Source: Pandoraea aquatica
GTDB lineage: Bacteria > Pseudomonadota > Gammaproteobacteria > Burkholderiales > Burkholderiaceae
Direction of reading: 5' to 3'
Length of the DNA stretch: 64,000 nt
NCBI RefSeq assembly: GCF_902459565.1
Contig: NZ_CABPSN010000004.1
Span: 186,001-250,000 of the forward strand
This document shows positions 34,701 to 43,499 of the stretch, piece by piece (the first letter of the stretch is position 1; each line of letters begins with the position of its first letter). The position numbers and the translations under genes are program-made. Under the pieces are notes generated by a model, which did no database searches, was not told the origin of the DNA, and saw only the letters and a program-made list of their open reading frames with translations.

Positions 34701-35723
34701 GATGTTGCTCAGCGGCTCGATCTTGCCCAGCTTGACGTCGATTTGCTTGACCGCAACGAGCGGTGAGCCGTCAGCCTCGTTGATTACGGCGTCGGCCAAC
34801 CCCGCAGTGCCCGTAAGGACTACGTGGTTTCCGTCCTTGTCTCGCGTAAAGCGCAGTTTCAGATCGGTACTGACCGCGCCGCTCTTGATTTGCGCGGGAA
34901 CGGTCATGGGCGCGTAACCGAGGTACTTCGGTACGTCGAGCCGGTCGAGTTTGATGTCGACAGTCGACTCCAGTGAGTCGGCAAACGGTTTGGTCTGTCC
35001 GGAGATATGCAGAGGCGAGCCGTCGATGGACGCCTGCAACAGCGGCTGTACGAAGATATCGGTGTCGGCCGGCAGGTTCGCAATGAACGGTACGCCGACC
35101 TGCAGATTGTCGACAACGTGCTTCTCGTTCTGATAGGCATCGTCGACGCGAATCGTGCCGTTCTTGATCTGCACATTGTTCAGTGCAAAGCGCGCAGGCT
35201 TCGATGGCTCGGACGAGGGCGGGCCGGACGTCGCGCGATCGATGATGTCCGAGAAATTGAACCGCTGCGGTGCGGTGCGCACGATGTTCACGACGGGCGT
35301 GTCGACGTACAACTCGCCGATCACCGGGGCAAAGCGGAACAGCGAGCTCCACGAGGCGTTCACCCGCAACTCGCCGATGTCGACGAACGGCTGGCCGGGC
35401 GTTTTGTCGCCAATATGCACCTGATGCAGATCGAGCCGCAGCGTGTACGGATTGAAACTGACGTCGCCAACGCTCACGGGCCGCTCGAGATAAGCGGAGA
35501 GCTTGTCGACGGCGTAATGCTTGAGCACGGCCGGCACCGTGAAGTAACCGACCACGCCAAACACGGCGATGATCCCGGCGGCCCACAGACCGGTTTTGCG
35601 CGCGCGGCGGCGCACGTCCGGGTCACGTCCAAGCGCTTGCGCACGGGCGACGCCTTGTTGCAGGCGGGTGCCGCCTGCGGGGGAGGTTTTTGAGGATTCG
35701 CGATCGTTCGCTTGCTCGGCCAT
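31737..35723 (-). CDS. DUF748 large envelope protein, AsmA-like
   Basis: The protein is 1328 aa from the ATG at 35723 (GGGAGA upstream; the frame runs to 35789). A basic N-terminal cytoplasmic segment and one TM helix (about 44-66, GLWAAGIIAVFGVVGYFTVPAVL) anchor a very long periplasmic part. Its repeated beta pattern (for example ALENVQLGVKQF, VGKVSVENASIGFED) is typical of DUF748/AsmA-like proteins, thought to form lipid-handling beta-groove bridges. An OmpA-like stretch lies near the C-terminus (LSPADEKRLETLVKALNDREALKLDIVGRVDP). Two low-complexity Ala/Pro/Lys linkers interrupt the beta repeats. Role in envelope maintenance is inferred from the family. Confidence 0.88.
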   Translation of the reverse strand: MAEQANDRESSKTSPAGGTRLQQGVARAQALGRDPDVRRRARKTGLWAAGIIAVFGVVGYFTVPAVLKHYAVDKLSAYLERPVSVGDVSFNPYTLRLDLHQVHIGDKTPGQPFVDIGELRVNASWSSLFRFAPVIGELYVDTPVVNIVRTAPQRFNFSDIIDRATSGPPSSEPSKPARFALNNVQIKNGTIRVDDAYQNEKHVVDNLQVGVPFIANLPADTDIFVQPLLQASIDGSPLHISGQTKPFADSLESTVDIKLDRLDVPKYLGYAPMTVPAQIKSGAVSTDLKLRFTRDKDGNHVVLTGTAGLADAVINEADGSPLVAVKQIDVKLGKIEPLSNIYHVDSVRIDGLDQHVTMEKDGSINVVKALLPQRPVLKAVGKAVDEAAASPKASEAAKSAPKVAAEQTARPATPASAAEAAQAKAAAAAQPLPLDLLVGEVSLVNSKVRFSDERGAKPASIALENVQLGVKQFSTLGKDPATYDASLGIQSGGSIKAHGQFSLPAYNASGELDAQSIALAPLLPFAQGALAGDLKSGTVGAQATFNAAFAPDKQPNVQIAPATATLEKIEWLTGQKGDAPLKLAKAQAKLSHFDLGARQAIVDEVTVSGLDVAARRDKDGKINLLALTGDGQPKASANSGNGINTRVGTERGRRTSSKAPASSTQAAGGWQWKVGKVSVENASIGFEDRAVKGRPINAKFAPLNIKVQGASQDMTKPLQLEVNGTLNKKGSLNATGNVTPQPLSGDLQVKTQQLDLAAFDSYMSDELNASIASALLSSNGRATFSIKGDTPQATYRGDATLGNVRLLDKVTTDDFVRWNALAVQQINLAVGSGKPNVQLGSIALSRFYARLIINANGRLNLADVVGNNQAPRSLTRANEGIPLDAASAAKPPLDAAASAVEAGQPTEVEKKEQSPGKTTAERGPGYGTGKALPADVHIGRITLQGGNVNFTDNFVKPNYTANLTDIGGRIGAFGTATTEPAEVALQGKVNRNAPININGKINPLAPMAFVDLGAKADGIELTNLTPYSTKYAGYPIEKGKLTVDVHYLLDQAKLTANNHIFIDQLTFGDRVESPTATNLPVRLAVSLLKNSRGEIDVDIPISGSLDDPQFSLGGVIFRAFVNLIVKAATAPFSLLASAFGGGEQELGYVEFAPGSARLSPADEKRLETLVKALNDREALKLDIVGRVDPAKDTDGLRSVAVERAIKAQKVKAMVGKGESIDVDSVTVTPEERSKYLTAAYKAADFAKPRNMIGLTKSLPDDEMEKLMETNVKVGDDDLRALAERRAQRVRSWLDGKIASDRLFVVAPKLNADGIKDKGATTRVDFALK

Positions 35724-35840
35724 GCGGTCTCCCGTAAGTAGCCTATGAAGCATACGCCGCGCCACCGGGGCGCGGCGGGACATTCCCAAAACGCGCCGCG
35801 AGTGTTGCGACGACGTCCTGGCAGGCGATGATTCGGTGGC

Positions 35841-36563
35841 TTACGCCAGCGACATCACCAGCGGGGCGATCGCGCCCGCGCTTTCGACGACGGCATCCGC
35901 CTGCCACTGAGCAGGCGCGAGCGAGTCGCCGCAATAACCGTAGGCAGCGGCAATCGTCGCCATACCGGCAGCCTTGCCGGCCTGTACATCGCGAAGGTCG
36001 TCGCCAACGTACACGATGTGAGCAGGCGCAATGCCAATGCACTCGGCTGCGTAGAGCAGGGGCGCAGGATGCGGTTTGCTATGGGGCGTCGTGTCGCCGG
36101 AGACAACGCAGGCTGCGCCGTCCGCGAGTCCGATCAGCTTGACTAGCGGATTGGTCAGGCGCGCGGCCTTGTTCGTCACAATGCCCCACGGCATGCCACG
36201 TTCGCTCAAGGCCGCGAGCAAGCCCGGAACGCCTTCGAACAAGCGGCTTTGCACGCACAACGCGGCTTCGTAGTTAGCAAGGAATGCGTCTCTGAGTGCC
36301 GGGAATGCGGCATCGTCGGGAGTCACGCCGAACGCGCTGCCAATTAATCCACGCGCACCATGCGAGGCTTGCAGTCGAAGCGTCTCATACGGGCCCGGCG
36401 GAAGACCACGATCGGTACGCACCTTGTTGACCGCAGCGACGAGATCCGGAGCCGTGTCGGCGAGTGTGCCGTCCAGATCGAACAGGACAGCGCGAATCTC
36501 GCCGTGCAACAGCGTTGACGTGGCGTCGAGAGAGGAGGGGGCGCGGACGGGGGGCTCGAACAT
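35841..36563 (-). CDS. gph: Phosphoglycolate phosphatase, HAD family
   Basis: This 240 aa protein has the HAD motifs: I (VLFDLDGTLADT, with D30 and D32-type nucleophile and general acid), II (GIVTNK), III lysine (HSKPHP) and IV (YVGDDLRD). The cap domain type matches Gph, which removes 2-phosphoglycolate formed by DNA 3'-end repair or Rubisco oxygenation. It starts 1 base after the ubiG stop, an ubiG-gph order that is conserved in Burkholderiales. The N-terminus has an extra ~20 residues before motif I. Confidence 0.9.
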   Translation of the reverse strand: MFEPPVRAPSSLDATSTLLHGEIRAVLFDLDGTLADTAPDLVAAVNKVRTDRGLPPGPYETLRLQASHGARGLIGSAFGVTPDDAAFPALRDAFLANYEAALCVQSRLFEGVPGLLAALSERGMPWGIVTNKAARLTNPLVKLIGLADGAACVVSGDTTPHSKPHPAPLLYAAECIGIAPAHIVYVGDDLRDVQAGKAAGMATIAAAYGYCGDSLAPAQWQADAVVESAGAIAPLVMSLA

Positions 36564-36564
36564 A

Positions 36565-37260
36565 TCAGGCGTCGCGGGTACAAGCGACCATGTAGTTGAC
36601 GTCGGTATCGCGATTGATTGCGTAGCGTTTGCTGATCGGATTGTAGGTCAGGCCACGCATGTCGCGGATTGTCAGGCCGCTCGCACGGGTGAACGATGCC
36701 AGCTCCGACGGGCGGATGAACTTGGCGTAATCGTGCGTGCCGCGCGGCAGCATCCGCAGTACGTACTCTGCGCCGACCACGGCCAGCAGCCATGCCTTCG
36801 GATTGCGGTTGAGCGTGGAAAAGAACACGTGACCGCCCGGTTTCACGAGCGTTGCACACGCAGCGACGATCGACGCCGGCGACGGCACGTGTTCGAGCAT
36901 TTCCATGCAGGTCACTACGTCATACGTACCCGCATCACGCGCAGCGAGTGCTTCGGCAGCGATTTCTTCGTACTCGATGGAAAGACCAGCTTCGAGGCTA
37001 TGCAAATCGGCAACGCCGAGCGCCTTTTTCGACAGATCGATGCCTTTGACGCGTGCACCCTGACGCGCCATCGATTCCGACAAAATGCCGCCACCGCAGC
37101 CGATGTCGAGCACGCGCTTGCCTTGCAACTGGACGTGCTGTTCGATCCAGTCGAGGCGCAGCGGGTTGATCTCGTGCAGCGGCTTGAATTCGCTGTGCGG
37201 ATCCCACCAGCGGTGGGCCAATTCACTGAATTTATTGAGTTCTTGCGGGTCGGCGTTCAT
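36565..37260 (-). CDS. ubiG: Ubiquinone biosynthesis O-methyltransferase UbiG
   Basis: The protein is 231 aa from the ATG at 37260, matching the family start ([39 protein letters not shown]). SAM-binding motif I is [29 protein letters not shown]. Further landmarks are [14 protein letters not shown] and [12 protein letters not shown]. It catalyses both O-methylations of the ubiquinone ring (of the dihydroxy-polyprenyl intermediate and the final hydroxyquinol). The open frame extends upstream to 37638 without coding character. It forms an operon with gph. Confidence 0.95.
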   Translation of the reverse strand: MNADPQELNKFSELAHRWWDPHSEFKPLHEINPLRLDWIEQHVQLQGKRVLDIGCGGGILSESMARQGARVKGIDLSKKALGVADLHSLEAGLSIEYEEIAAEALAARDAGTYDVVTCMEMLEHVPSPASIVAACATLVKPGGHVFFSTLNRNPKAWLLAVVGAEYVLRMLPRGTHDYAKFIRPSELASFTRASGLTIRDMRGLTYNPISKRYAINRDTDVNYMVACTRDA

Positions 37261-37561
37261 CACTTGCTCATAGACGTTGACGGCTCGGGCAGGCGGAATG
37301 CCGAGTGGCTGAGCGTGCCCTCCATGCCGGTTGGTCGGCGGGCGCCGTCGAGATGGAGGAAGTATAACGAAGTGAGTGCGCCCATGTCCAAAGCGCAAGG
37401 CGTGGCGGGGCCGGTCGGTCAGCGGTGCAGCGGTGGTTCTGCGCCGTGCCGGGGTGACGCCCGATGGCGAGCATCGCGTGCCACCCCGATGGAGCTCACG
37501 ATCAGGCCCAAACGCAGGCCTAAGGGCGGGCCTAGGCGCAGGCTTAAGCGCAGGCTTAAGC
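37261..37561. other. Intergenic region ald-ubiG with repeats
   Basis: These 301 bases hold no gene. The part next to ald is a degenerate 12-bp tandem repeat (listed separately); the part next to ubiG should hold its promoter. Confidence 0.5.
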
Positions 37562-37563
37562 TC
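37504..37563. repeat. Imperfect 12-bp tandem repeat at the end of ald
   Basis: Five units of about 12 bp, consensus AGGCyTAAGCGC, cover 60 bases: 37504-37515, 37516-37528, 37529-37539, 37540-37551 and 37552-37563. The last two differ by one base pair (AGGCTTAAGCGC and AGGCTTAAGCTC). The array runs into the ald stop codon. Each unit holds a short palindrome (GCTTAAGC). Confidence 0.75.
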
Positions 37564-38695
37564 AGGCGGCGGCCGGCAGGTTCGCCAATACGGCGTGCGG
37601 ATCGTGGTAGACGAGTCCGAGCGCCTCGGCCACCCCACGGTTCGTCACCATGCCGCGCGCTACGTTCAGTCCGGCCAGCAAATGCGGATCGGCGCGCATG
37701 GCGGCCACGGCCCCGTGATCGGCCAGTTGCAAAATGAACGGAAGTGTCACGTTGTTCAGTGCAAAGGTCGACGTGCGCGGCACACCGCCCGGCATGTTGG
37801 CGACGCAGTAGTGCACCACGCCTTCGACGACGTAGACCGGGTCAGCGTGTGTGGTCGCGTGCGACGTCTCGCAGCATCCCCCCTGATCGATGGCAACGTC
37901 CACGATCACGGCACCCTTGCGCATCAGGCCAAGCATCGCCCGCGTGATGAGCTTGGGTGCGGCGGCACCCGGAATCAGAACACCGCCGATGACCAGGTCG
38001 GCATCGCGCAAGTGCGCCTCAATCGCATGCTGCGTCGAATAGACCGTCTGCACACGTCCCCCGAACTGGGCGCTCAGGCGTCGCAACGCGTCGACCGATT
38101 TGTCGATGACCGTGACCTGCGCCCCGATACCGACGGCTACGGTGGCCGCATTCGTCCCCACGACACCGCCGCCGAGAATGACGACCTTGCCCGCCTCGAC
38201 GCCGGGCACACCCGAAAGCAACAGGCCGAGCCCGCCGTGCGTTTTTTCGAGCGCCGTTGCGCCGGCCTGGATGGACATACGCCCCGCGACTTCGGACATG
38301 GGCGCGAGCAGCGGGAGGCCGCCATTCGCGGATGTCACGGTTTCGTACGCGATACACGTGGCACCGCTCTTGATCAAATCGTTGGTCTGTTCGGGATCGG
38401 GCGCGAGGTGGAGATACGTGAAGAGCGTGTGATGGGGCCGCAGTCTGGCGCGCTCGACAGCCTGCGGCTCTTTGACCTTGACGATGAGTTCGGCGCGATC
38501 GAACACGTCTACGGCGTTGGCGGCGATGCGGGCACCCGCGGCGGCATAGGCCGTATCGTCCATGCCGATGCCTTCACCGGCTTGCGTTTCGATCCACACC
38601 TCATGCCCGCGTGCCACCACTTCGCGTACAGCTGCGGGCGTCATGCCTACGCGATACTCGTGGTTCTTGATCTCCTTGGGTACACCGATTTTCAT
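37562..38695 (-). CDS. ald: Alanine dehydrogenase
   Basis: The protein is 377 aa from the ATG at 38695, preceded by AAAGGAGA. The family start [23 protein letters not shown] with its substrate-binding R, the catalytic K and H ([17 protein letters not shown]), and the NAD-binding motif [28 protein letters not shown] are all present, as is [14 protein letters not shown]. It oxidises L-alanine to pyruvate and ammonia with NAD+. It lies 96 bases downstream of dadA on the same strand but a terminator separates them, so it may have its own promoter. The C-terminal end overlaps the tandem repeat. Confidence 0.96.
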   Translation of the reverse strand: MKIGVPKEIKNHEYRVGMTPAAVREVVARGHEVWIETQAGEGIGMDDTAYAAAGARIAANAVDVFDRAELIVKVKEPQAVERARLRPHHTLFTYLHLAPDPEQTNDLIKSGATCIAYETVTSANGGLPLLAPMSEVAGRMSIQAGATALEKTHGGLGLLLSGVPGVEAGKVVILGGGVVGTNAATVAVGIGAQVTVIDKSVDALRRLSAQFGGRVQTVYSTQHAIEAHLRDADLVIGGVLIPGAAAPKLITRAMLGLMRKGAVIVDVAIDQGGCCETSHATTHADPVYVVEGVVHYCVANMPGGVPRTSTFALNNVTLPFILQLADHGAVAAMRADPHLLAGLNVARGMVTNRGVAEALGLVYHDPHAVLANLPAAA

Positions 38696-38756
38696 GATGC
38701 GTCTCCTTTGTTGTGATGTGACTACGAACAGCGAATTCGACAACACGTGATGCCCA

Positions 38757-38783
38757 AACAAAAACGGCACCCGAAGGTGCCGT
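38757..38783 (-). terminator. Rho-independent terminator after dadA
   Basis: ACGGCACC / GGTGCCGT stem with a CGAA-type tetraloop, followed on the minus strand by TTTTTGTTT, 8 bases after the dadA stop. Confidence 0.88.
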
Positions 38784-38791
38784 CTGGAAGA

Positions 38792-40078
38792 TCAGGCGAA
38801 GGCCGGTTCGGCCTGCGCATGGGATGCGCCACTGTAGCGCCCCACCGATAGATCGTCGGCCAGAATAGCCGGGCGGCGGCCCGACATCAGGTCGGCCAGC
38901 AGTTGGCCCGAACCGCAGGACATCGTCCAGCCGAGCGTGCCGTGTCCAGTGTTCAGGAACAGGTTGCGCAGCGCCGTAGCGCCGACGATCGGCGTGCCGT
39001 CCGGCGTCATCGGACGCAGGCCCGTCCAGAAGGACGCTTCCGCCGTGTTGCCAGCACCCGGGTACAGATCGTTCACGACCATCTCCAACGTGGCGCGGCG
39101 CGCCGGGTTAAGGCGCTTGTTGTACCCCACGACTTCTGCCATGCCGCCGACGCGGATACGGTCGTCGAACCGCGTCACGGCGATCTTGTAGGTTTCATCC
39201 AGGATGGTGGAAACCGGTGCACGCGATGCATCGACGATCGGTACGGTAATCGAGTAGCCCTTGAGCGGATACACCGGAATATCGACGATCCCGCGCAGGA
39301 ACGGCGTGGAGTACGAACCGAGGGCGACGACATAGGCGTCCGCACGTTGCAGTGAACCGGCGCAAACCACACCCTCGATCTTGTCGCCGACCACGCTCAG
39401 GCCGTCGATCGGCATGTCGTAGCGGAATTTCACGCCCAGCGCTTCAGCCATGGCAGCCAGACGCGTTGTGAACATCTGGCAGTCACCCGTCTCGTCGTTC
39501 GGCAGTCGCAGGCCGCCGGTCAGCTTGTGTGACACGGCCGCCAATGCCGGTTCTGCCGTCGCGAGCGCCTTGCTGTCCAGGAGTTCGAACGGCACGCTGG
39601 CCTCTTCGAGCACGGCGATATCGCGCGCCGCGTTCTCGAGTTGATCTTCGGTTCGGAACAATTGGAGCGTGCCTGCCTGACGGCCTTCGTAGGCAATGCC
39701 CGTTTCCGCACGCAGCTCGCGGAAGCAATCGCGGCTGTATTCGGCGATCCGCACCATGCGTTCCTTATTGACGGCATAGCGCTCGGGTGTGCAATTGCGC
39801 AGCATCTGATAGAGCCACTTCAGTTGCGTGAGGGTGCCGTCGGGACGAATGGCGAGCGGAGCGTGTTTCTGGAACAGCCACTTGACGGCCTTTGCCGGAA
39901 TCCCCGGAGCGGCCCACGGGGACGCGTATCCAGGCGAAATCTGACCAGCGTTGCCGAAGCTGGTTTCGAGCGCCGGTCCTGCCTGACGGTCGAGCACCGT
40001 GACGTCATGCCCGGCCTTTGCCAGGTAGTAGGCGCTGGTTACGCCGATGACGCCGCTGCCGAGAACGATGACCTTCAT
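38792..40078 (-). CDS. dadA: D-amino acid dehydrogenase, small (catalytic) subunit DadA
   Basis: The protein is 428 aa. The FAD-binding motif is at residues 1-30 ([32 protein letters not shown]), followed by [24 protein letters not shown] and [20 protein letters not shown], both characteristic of DadA, and the C-terminal [16 protein letters not shown] and [19 protein letters not shown]. It oxidises D-amino acids, chiefly D-alanine, to keto acids and feeds electrons to the respiratory chain. It is divergent from an Lrp-type regulator, the usual alanine-catabolic arrangement. No alanine racemase gene is in the window. Confidence 0.96.
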   Translation of the reverse strand: MKVIVLGSGVIGVTSAYYLAKAGHDVTVLDRQAGPALETSFGNAGQISPGYASPWAAPGIPAKAVKWLFQKHAPLAIRPDGTLTQLKWLYQMLRNCTPERYAVNKERMVRIAEYSRDCFRELRAETGIAYEGRQAGTLQLFRTEDQLENAARDIAVLEEASVPFELLDSKALATAEPALAAVSHKLTGGLRLPNDETGDCQMFTTRLAAMAEALGVKFRYDMPIDGLSVVGDKIEGVVCAGSLQRADAYVVALGSYSTPFLRGIVDIPVYPLKGYSITVPIVDASRAPVSTILDETYKIAVTRFDDRIRVGGMAEVVGYNKRLNPARRATLEMVVNDLYPGAGNTAEASFWTGLRPMTPDGTPIVGATALRNLFLNTGHGTLGWTMSCGSGQLLADLMSGRRPAILADDLSVGRYSGASHAQAEPAFA

Positions 40079-40162
40079 TGCGTTGACTCCTGTAAAACCA
40101 TAGTTATGCAGTAATAATTCGCATGCTATTCTCGGAATGGTAGGTTTAGTTAATGTATATGG

Positions 40163-40174
40163 CCTGAATTCAGG
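40163..40174. promoter_or_regulatory. 12-bp palindrome in front of the Lrp-type gene
   Basis: CCTGAATTCAGG lies 8 bases before the regulator ATG and its AGG overlaps the ribosome-binding site, so occupancy would repress the regulator itself. It sits in the dadA-lrp divergent gap. Confidence 0.5.
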
Positions 40175-40182
40175 AAAAAATC

Positions 40183-40671
40183 ATGAGGGTTCAGCAGCAA
40201 TCGGTCCGGACACTGGACCGGCTTGATCGGCGCATCCTGACGTTGCTCCAACAAGACGGCCGGATGTCGATGAAGGACCTGTCGGAGCAGGTCGGTTTGT
40301 CCATCACGCCGTGCATCGAGCGCGTGAAACGCATGGAGCGGGACGGCGTGATCATGGGCTACTTCGCGCGCGTCAATCCGGCGGCGCTGGGGGCGGCACT
40401 GCTGGTGTTTGTCGAAATCACGCTCGACCACAAATCCGGCAACATGTTCGACCAGTTCCGCAGGGAAGTGCTGCGTATTCCGGAGGTCATGGAGTGTCAC
40501 CTGATTTCGGGGGATTTCGACTATCTGATCAAGGCGCGGATCCGGGAGATGTCCGAATACCGGAAGTTGCTGGGCGACATTCTTCTTCAACTGCCCGGCG
40601 CCGTGCAGTCGAAAAGCTACGTCGTCATGGAGGAGATAAAGGAAACGCTCACCGTTCATGTTGACGAGTGA
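40183..40671 (+). CDS. Lrp/AsnC-family regulator of alanine catabolism
   Basis: This 162 aa protein has an N-terminal HTH (LDRLDRRILTLLQQDGRMSMKDLSEQVGLSITPCIERVKRMERDGVI) and a C-terminal RAM effector domain (LLVFVEITLDHKSGNMFDQFRREVLRIPEVMECHLISGDFDYLIKARI). The length is normal for the family. Close relatives (DadR/BkdR-like) activate the divergent dadA gene in response to L-alanine. It is placed 104 bases from dadA on the opposite strand. Specificity for alanine is inferred from this context. Confidence 0.92.
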   Translation: MRVQQQSVRTLDRLDRRILTLLQQDGRMSMKDLSEQVGLSITPCIERVKRMERDGVIMGYFARVNPAALGAALLVFVEITLDHKSGNMFDQFRREVLRIPEVMECHLISGDFDYLIKARIREMSEYRKLLGDILLQLPGAVQSKSYVVMEEIKETLTVHVDE

Positions 40672-40680
40672 GCGTGTTGT

Positions 40681-41859
40681 CTAGAAAAGCGGTATTTGCG
40701 GATCGGCGGCGTTCGCTGGTTCGCTGGTCGTAGTTTGCCGGTCGGGACGAGCGCGACGCCCGTGATTCGACCCGTTGCCGTCGCTGGCTTGTGGCGGTAA
40801 TTCCGGGACGCGGAACTGATCGTTTCGCAACGGTGGTCTAGCCTGATTGAGCCCCAACTTACGCGCGGCCAGGTGAAAGCGCTGCCGAATCAATTCGGCG
40901 TGTAATCCGGTGCCTTTCATCCGCGTACCGAACTCCGAGCTGTTGTGCTTTCCGTCACGCACCTGCTCGATCAGACTCATGACGTGGCGTGCCCGCAACG
41001 GGTAATTGGCCTCCAGCCATTCTACGAAGACATCGTGCACTTCTCTGGGTAGCCGCAACATCACGTAAGCAGCGTAAGTTGCGCCGGCTTCGGCTGCGGT
41101 TGTCAGCACTCGCTCAATATCGAAATCGGTCAGTGCTGGCACGATTGGCGCGACGATGACGCCTGTCGGAATGCCTGCGTCCGTCAGCTTGCGGATGGCG
41201 TCGATACGTCTCGACGGCGTATTCGCTCGAGGTTCCATCTTGCGGGCGATATCCGCATCGAGCGTCCCCACCGAAATGAAGACCCGTGCCAGACCTCGCT
41301 CGGCCATGCGCGAAAGAATGTCGATATCGCGCGTGACGAGCGCCGATTTGGTGGTGATGCCGACAGGGTGCCCAAAACGCTCCAGCACTTCCAGAACGCT
41401 ACGTGTGATCCCGTATTCCCGCTCGATGGGCTGATAAGGGTCCGTGTTTGCGCCCAGCGCAAGTAATGCGGGTTGGTAGCCGCGCTTGCGCAATTCGGCG
41501 TCAAGGCGCTCCGCCGCGTTGTGTTTCGCGTACAAGCGGGTCTCGAAGTCCAGGCCCGGCGAGAGTCCCAGGTAAGCGTGCGTCGGGCGCGCAAAGCAAT
41601 AGGTGCAGCCGTGCTCACATCCGCGATAGGGGTTGATCGAGCGATCGAAAGGGATGTCCGCTGAAGTGTTGCGGGAGATGATCGTTCGCGCATTTTCCAG
41701 AGCGACCTGGGTCACGAATTTGACTTCGCATTCTTGGGCTGAGTCCGATTCATGACGGGTCTCATCGCTCTCGCGACGGAAGGTTGAAAAGCGCGATTCG
41801 AGATTGGCGGTGGCGCCTCGGCCCTTGCGCGACGGGGGCGGCACGAATGAGGATGCCAT
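40681..41859 (-). CDS. PA0069-family radical SAM protein
   Basis: The protein is 392 aa. The [4Fe-4S]-binding motif is CEHGCTYC, a C-x3-C-x2-C, in INPYRGCEHGCTYCFARPTHAYLGLSPGLDFE. The rest, from ALGANTDPYQPIEREYGITRSVLEVLERFGHPVGITTKS onward, matches the Rv2578c/PA0069 group related to spore photoproduct lyase. Its reaction is unknown. A near-consensus LexA box lies 67 bases upstream of the ATG, so it should be induced by DNA damage. Its C-terminal tail is polar and arginine-rich. Convergent with the Lrp-type gene, 9 bases apart. Confidence 0.92.
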   Translation of the reverse strand: MASSFVPPPSRKGRGATANLESRFSTFRRESDETRHESDSAQECEVKFVTQVALENARTIISRNTSADIPFDRSINPYRGCEHGCTYCFARPTHAYLGLSPGLDFETRLYAKHNAAERLDAELRKRGYQPALLALGANTDPYQPIEREYGITRSVLEVLERFGHPVGITTKSALVTRDIDILSRMAERGLARVFISVGTLDADIARKMEPRANTPSRRIDAIRKLTDAGIPTGVIVAPIVPALTDFDIERVLTTAAEAGATYAAYVMLRLPREVHDVFVEWLEANYPLRARHVMSLIEQVRDGKHNSSEFGTRMKGTGLHAELIRQRFHLAARKLGLNQARPPLRNDQFRVPELPPQASDGNGSNHGRRARPDRQTTTSEPANAADPQIPLF

Positions 41860-41925
41860 GACTCATCTCCTGAATAGCTGTCCCTGTCACTGACGGCGGA
41901 CGGACGCAGGGAATGCTTGTCATTA

Positions 41926-41945
41926 TACTGTGTTTTTATACAGTA
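41926..41945. promoter_or_regulatory. LexA (SOS) box
   Basis: CTGT-N8-ACAG core within TACTG...CAGTA flanks, matching the E. coli LexA consensus at 17 of 20 positions. It is 67 bases upstream of the PA0069-family gene; the other neighbour (DUF2520 gene) ends toward it, so only the radical SAM gene can be the target. Confidence 0.82.
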
Positions 41946-42086
41946 TTTGGGTGGAAAAGAGATATGACGTGTGGGGTGAATAGGGTGAATAGGGCGAGCG
42001 GCATCCCGCTGGCTCTCGTCGGCCCGGCGGCGCTGACGATCGGGGCAGCGGCGATAGGGTGGGCCTTTTGCGAGGCTTGGCTGAGT

Positions 42087-43022
42087 CTATGTATGACTTC
42101 CGGGCGTGACCGGCGGGATAAAGGGCGCGATCGCCCGTGCAATGTCGTCGAGGGCGGCGGTGTCCGGATTCGGACGCAGACGAGCCAGATGAATGGCGCG
42201 CAGGGTCAACAGCGAGTAAAGCGTCGCGTGATTACCCCCCATGGCTGCGAGCGCTTCGACGTGGCGGGAAACGATATTGGCGTCGCCACGCGACACCGGT
42301 CCGGCAAGCGCGCCAGAGAGCCCGCGCTCGCGCGCGGCGCTGAGCGTGCCCATGACCAGCGGCCACATAGCATCTTGCGCATCGCCCTCCGGCATGCCGA
42401 TAGACTTCCAGAGGTGCGTCGCCTCGTCGAGCAGGCAGAGCAAAAAGCTGGCGGCATAGTTGGCGCCCGCGTGATATCGCATGCGCTCGCCCGCCGGAAT
42501 CGACAAGGGGCGGCAGCCGATATCGCTCGCAAGACGCTGAAGGATGTCGTTCAGCGGCGTTTCGGCCTCGATAGTGATGGCGCACCCTTGCAAGCGGGTC
42601 GCATCGTCATCGAGCCCGGCAAAAAGAAAAAGCGGATGGAAGCCGCCAATTTGCCCGCCATGGTGCGTTGCCGGCGTGAGCAACGCGACCTCGGACGCAC
42701 CGCTGCAATGCACGAGCGCCTGACCCGCTCGCGGCGTGAGGTGCGCAGCGCAAGCCGTTATGGCGTCGTCAGGTACCGTCAGAAAGACCAGATCGGCTCG
42801 CGAAAAGACGTCGCTCATGTCCTCCGGCCGTTCGATGGCGCGGGCCTCGCAATTTGGCAAGGCCGTCGCAATGCGTCTCGCACTTTCGATATGCCGGCTA
42901 GCAATGATCGTGACTTCGTAGCCGGCATGCGTCGCGGCTTGAGCGAGCGCACGCGCCACGCGGCCGGCGCCGATGAAGCCCAGCGTCGGTCGATGGGAGG
43001 GGGCAGGGGGAGTGGGTGTCAC
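42087..43022 (-). CDS. DUF2520 Rossmann-fold oxidoreductase-like protein
   Basis: The protein is 311 aa starting with GTG at 43022. The N-terminal dinucleotide-binding motif GFIGAGRVARALAQAATHAGYEVTIIASR and later VFLTVPDDAIT resemble ProC/6-phosphogluconate-type folds. The C-terminal DUF2520 domain follows (GGFHPLFLFAGLDDDATRLQGCAITIEAE; HAGANYAASFLLCLLDEA). Function is unknown; relatives are annotated as Rossmann-like or NADP-dependent oxidoreductases. It follows the TM2 gene by 18 bases on the same strand. Confidence 0.85.
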   Translation of the reverse strand: MTPTPPAPSHRPTLGFIGAGRVARALAQAATHAGYEVTIIASRHIESARRIATALPNCEARAIERPEDMSDVFSRADLVFLTVPDDAITACAAHLTPRAGQALVHCSGASEVALLTPATHHGGQIGGFHPLFLFAGLDDDATRLQGCAITIEAETPLNDILQRLASDIGCRPLSIPAGERMRYHAGANYAASFLLCLLDEATHLWKSIGMPEGDAQDAMWPLVMGTLSAARERGLSGALAGPVSRGDANIVSRHVEALAAMGGNHATLYSLLTLRAIHLARLRPNPDTAALDDIARAIAPFIPPVTPGSHT

Positions 43023-43040
43023 GATCGGTCCGATCGGTCT

Positions 43041-43490
43041 TTACTGCGACAAGCGATTCGGCGTGTCGTGGATTTCAAAGTAGGTCTGAAATGCGACGGC
43101 GAACCCGACCATCATCAGCATGGCGCCCACAAACAGCGACACGCTGACGATGATGACCGCGATCCAGCCCGAGTGCGACTTGTTCGAGACGTGGGTGTTG
43201 AACTGCGCGTTCCAGCGCTCGTCGGGACGCAATCCGTAGACAATCGCGGCGAGAAACGCCGAAAACAGCGAAATGGCACCCAGTATCGTGAGTATCCAAC
43301 CCGCGAGGGAATGCAGTTCGCTCGTCACCAGAAGTCCCCAGCCGGCTACGCCGCATGCCGAGCCCACAATGTGGGCCCAGCCGAAGTAGTCCCGCATGCC
43401 GTAGAGATAGAAGCGATGCAGGCCGAGTGTGCCGAACAGCATGGCGAGACCGGCGGTCAGGGTCTTGGACTTGTAAGCGACTGCGTTCAT
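43041..43490 (-). CDS. TM2-domain membrane protein
   Basis: This 149 aa protein begins AYKSKTLTAGLAMLFGTLGLHRFYLYG, the TM2 signature (G-x2-G-x-HRFYLG-like). Four hydrophobic segments follow (to about residue 135). TM2 proteins are small inner-membrane proteins of unknown function. It lies in a run of four minus-strand genes with short gaps (9 bases after the META/DUF4377 gene). Confidence 0.85.
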   Translation of the reverse strand: MNAVAYKSKTLTAGLAMLFGTLGLHRFYLYGMRDYFGWAHIVGSACGVAGWGLLVTSELHSLAGWILTILGAISLFSAFLAAIVYGLRPDERWNAQFNTHVSNKSHSGWIAVIIVSVSLFVGAMLMMVGFAVAFQTYFEIHDTPNRLSQ

Positions 43491-43499
43491 TTGGAATGG

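Noticed and set aside
41970-41995. Short direct repeat (GGTGAATAG twice) as a possible regulatory iteron
   Set aside because: Only two copies and no relation to a gene start.
41860-42086. LexA box regulating the DUF2520 gene
   Set aside because: That gene ends toward the box; its promoter must lie beyond 43022, so the box can only control the gene at 41859.
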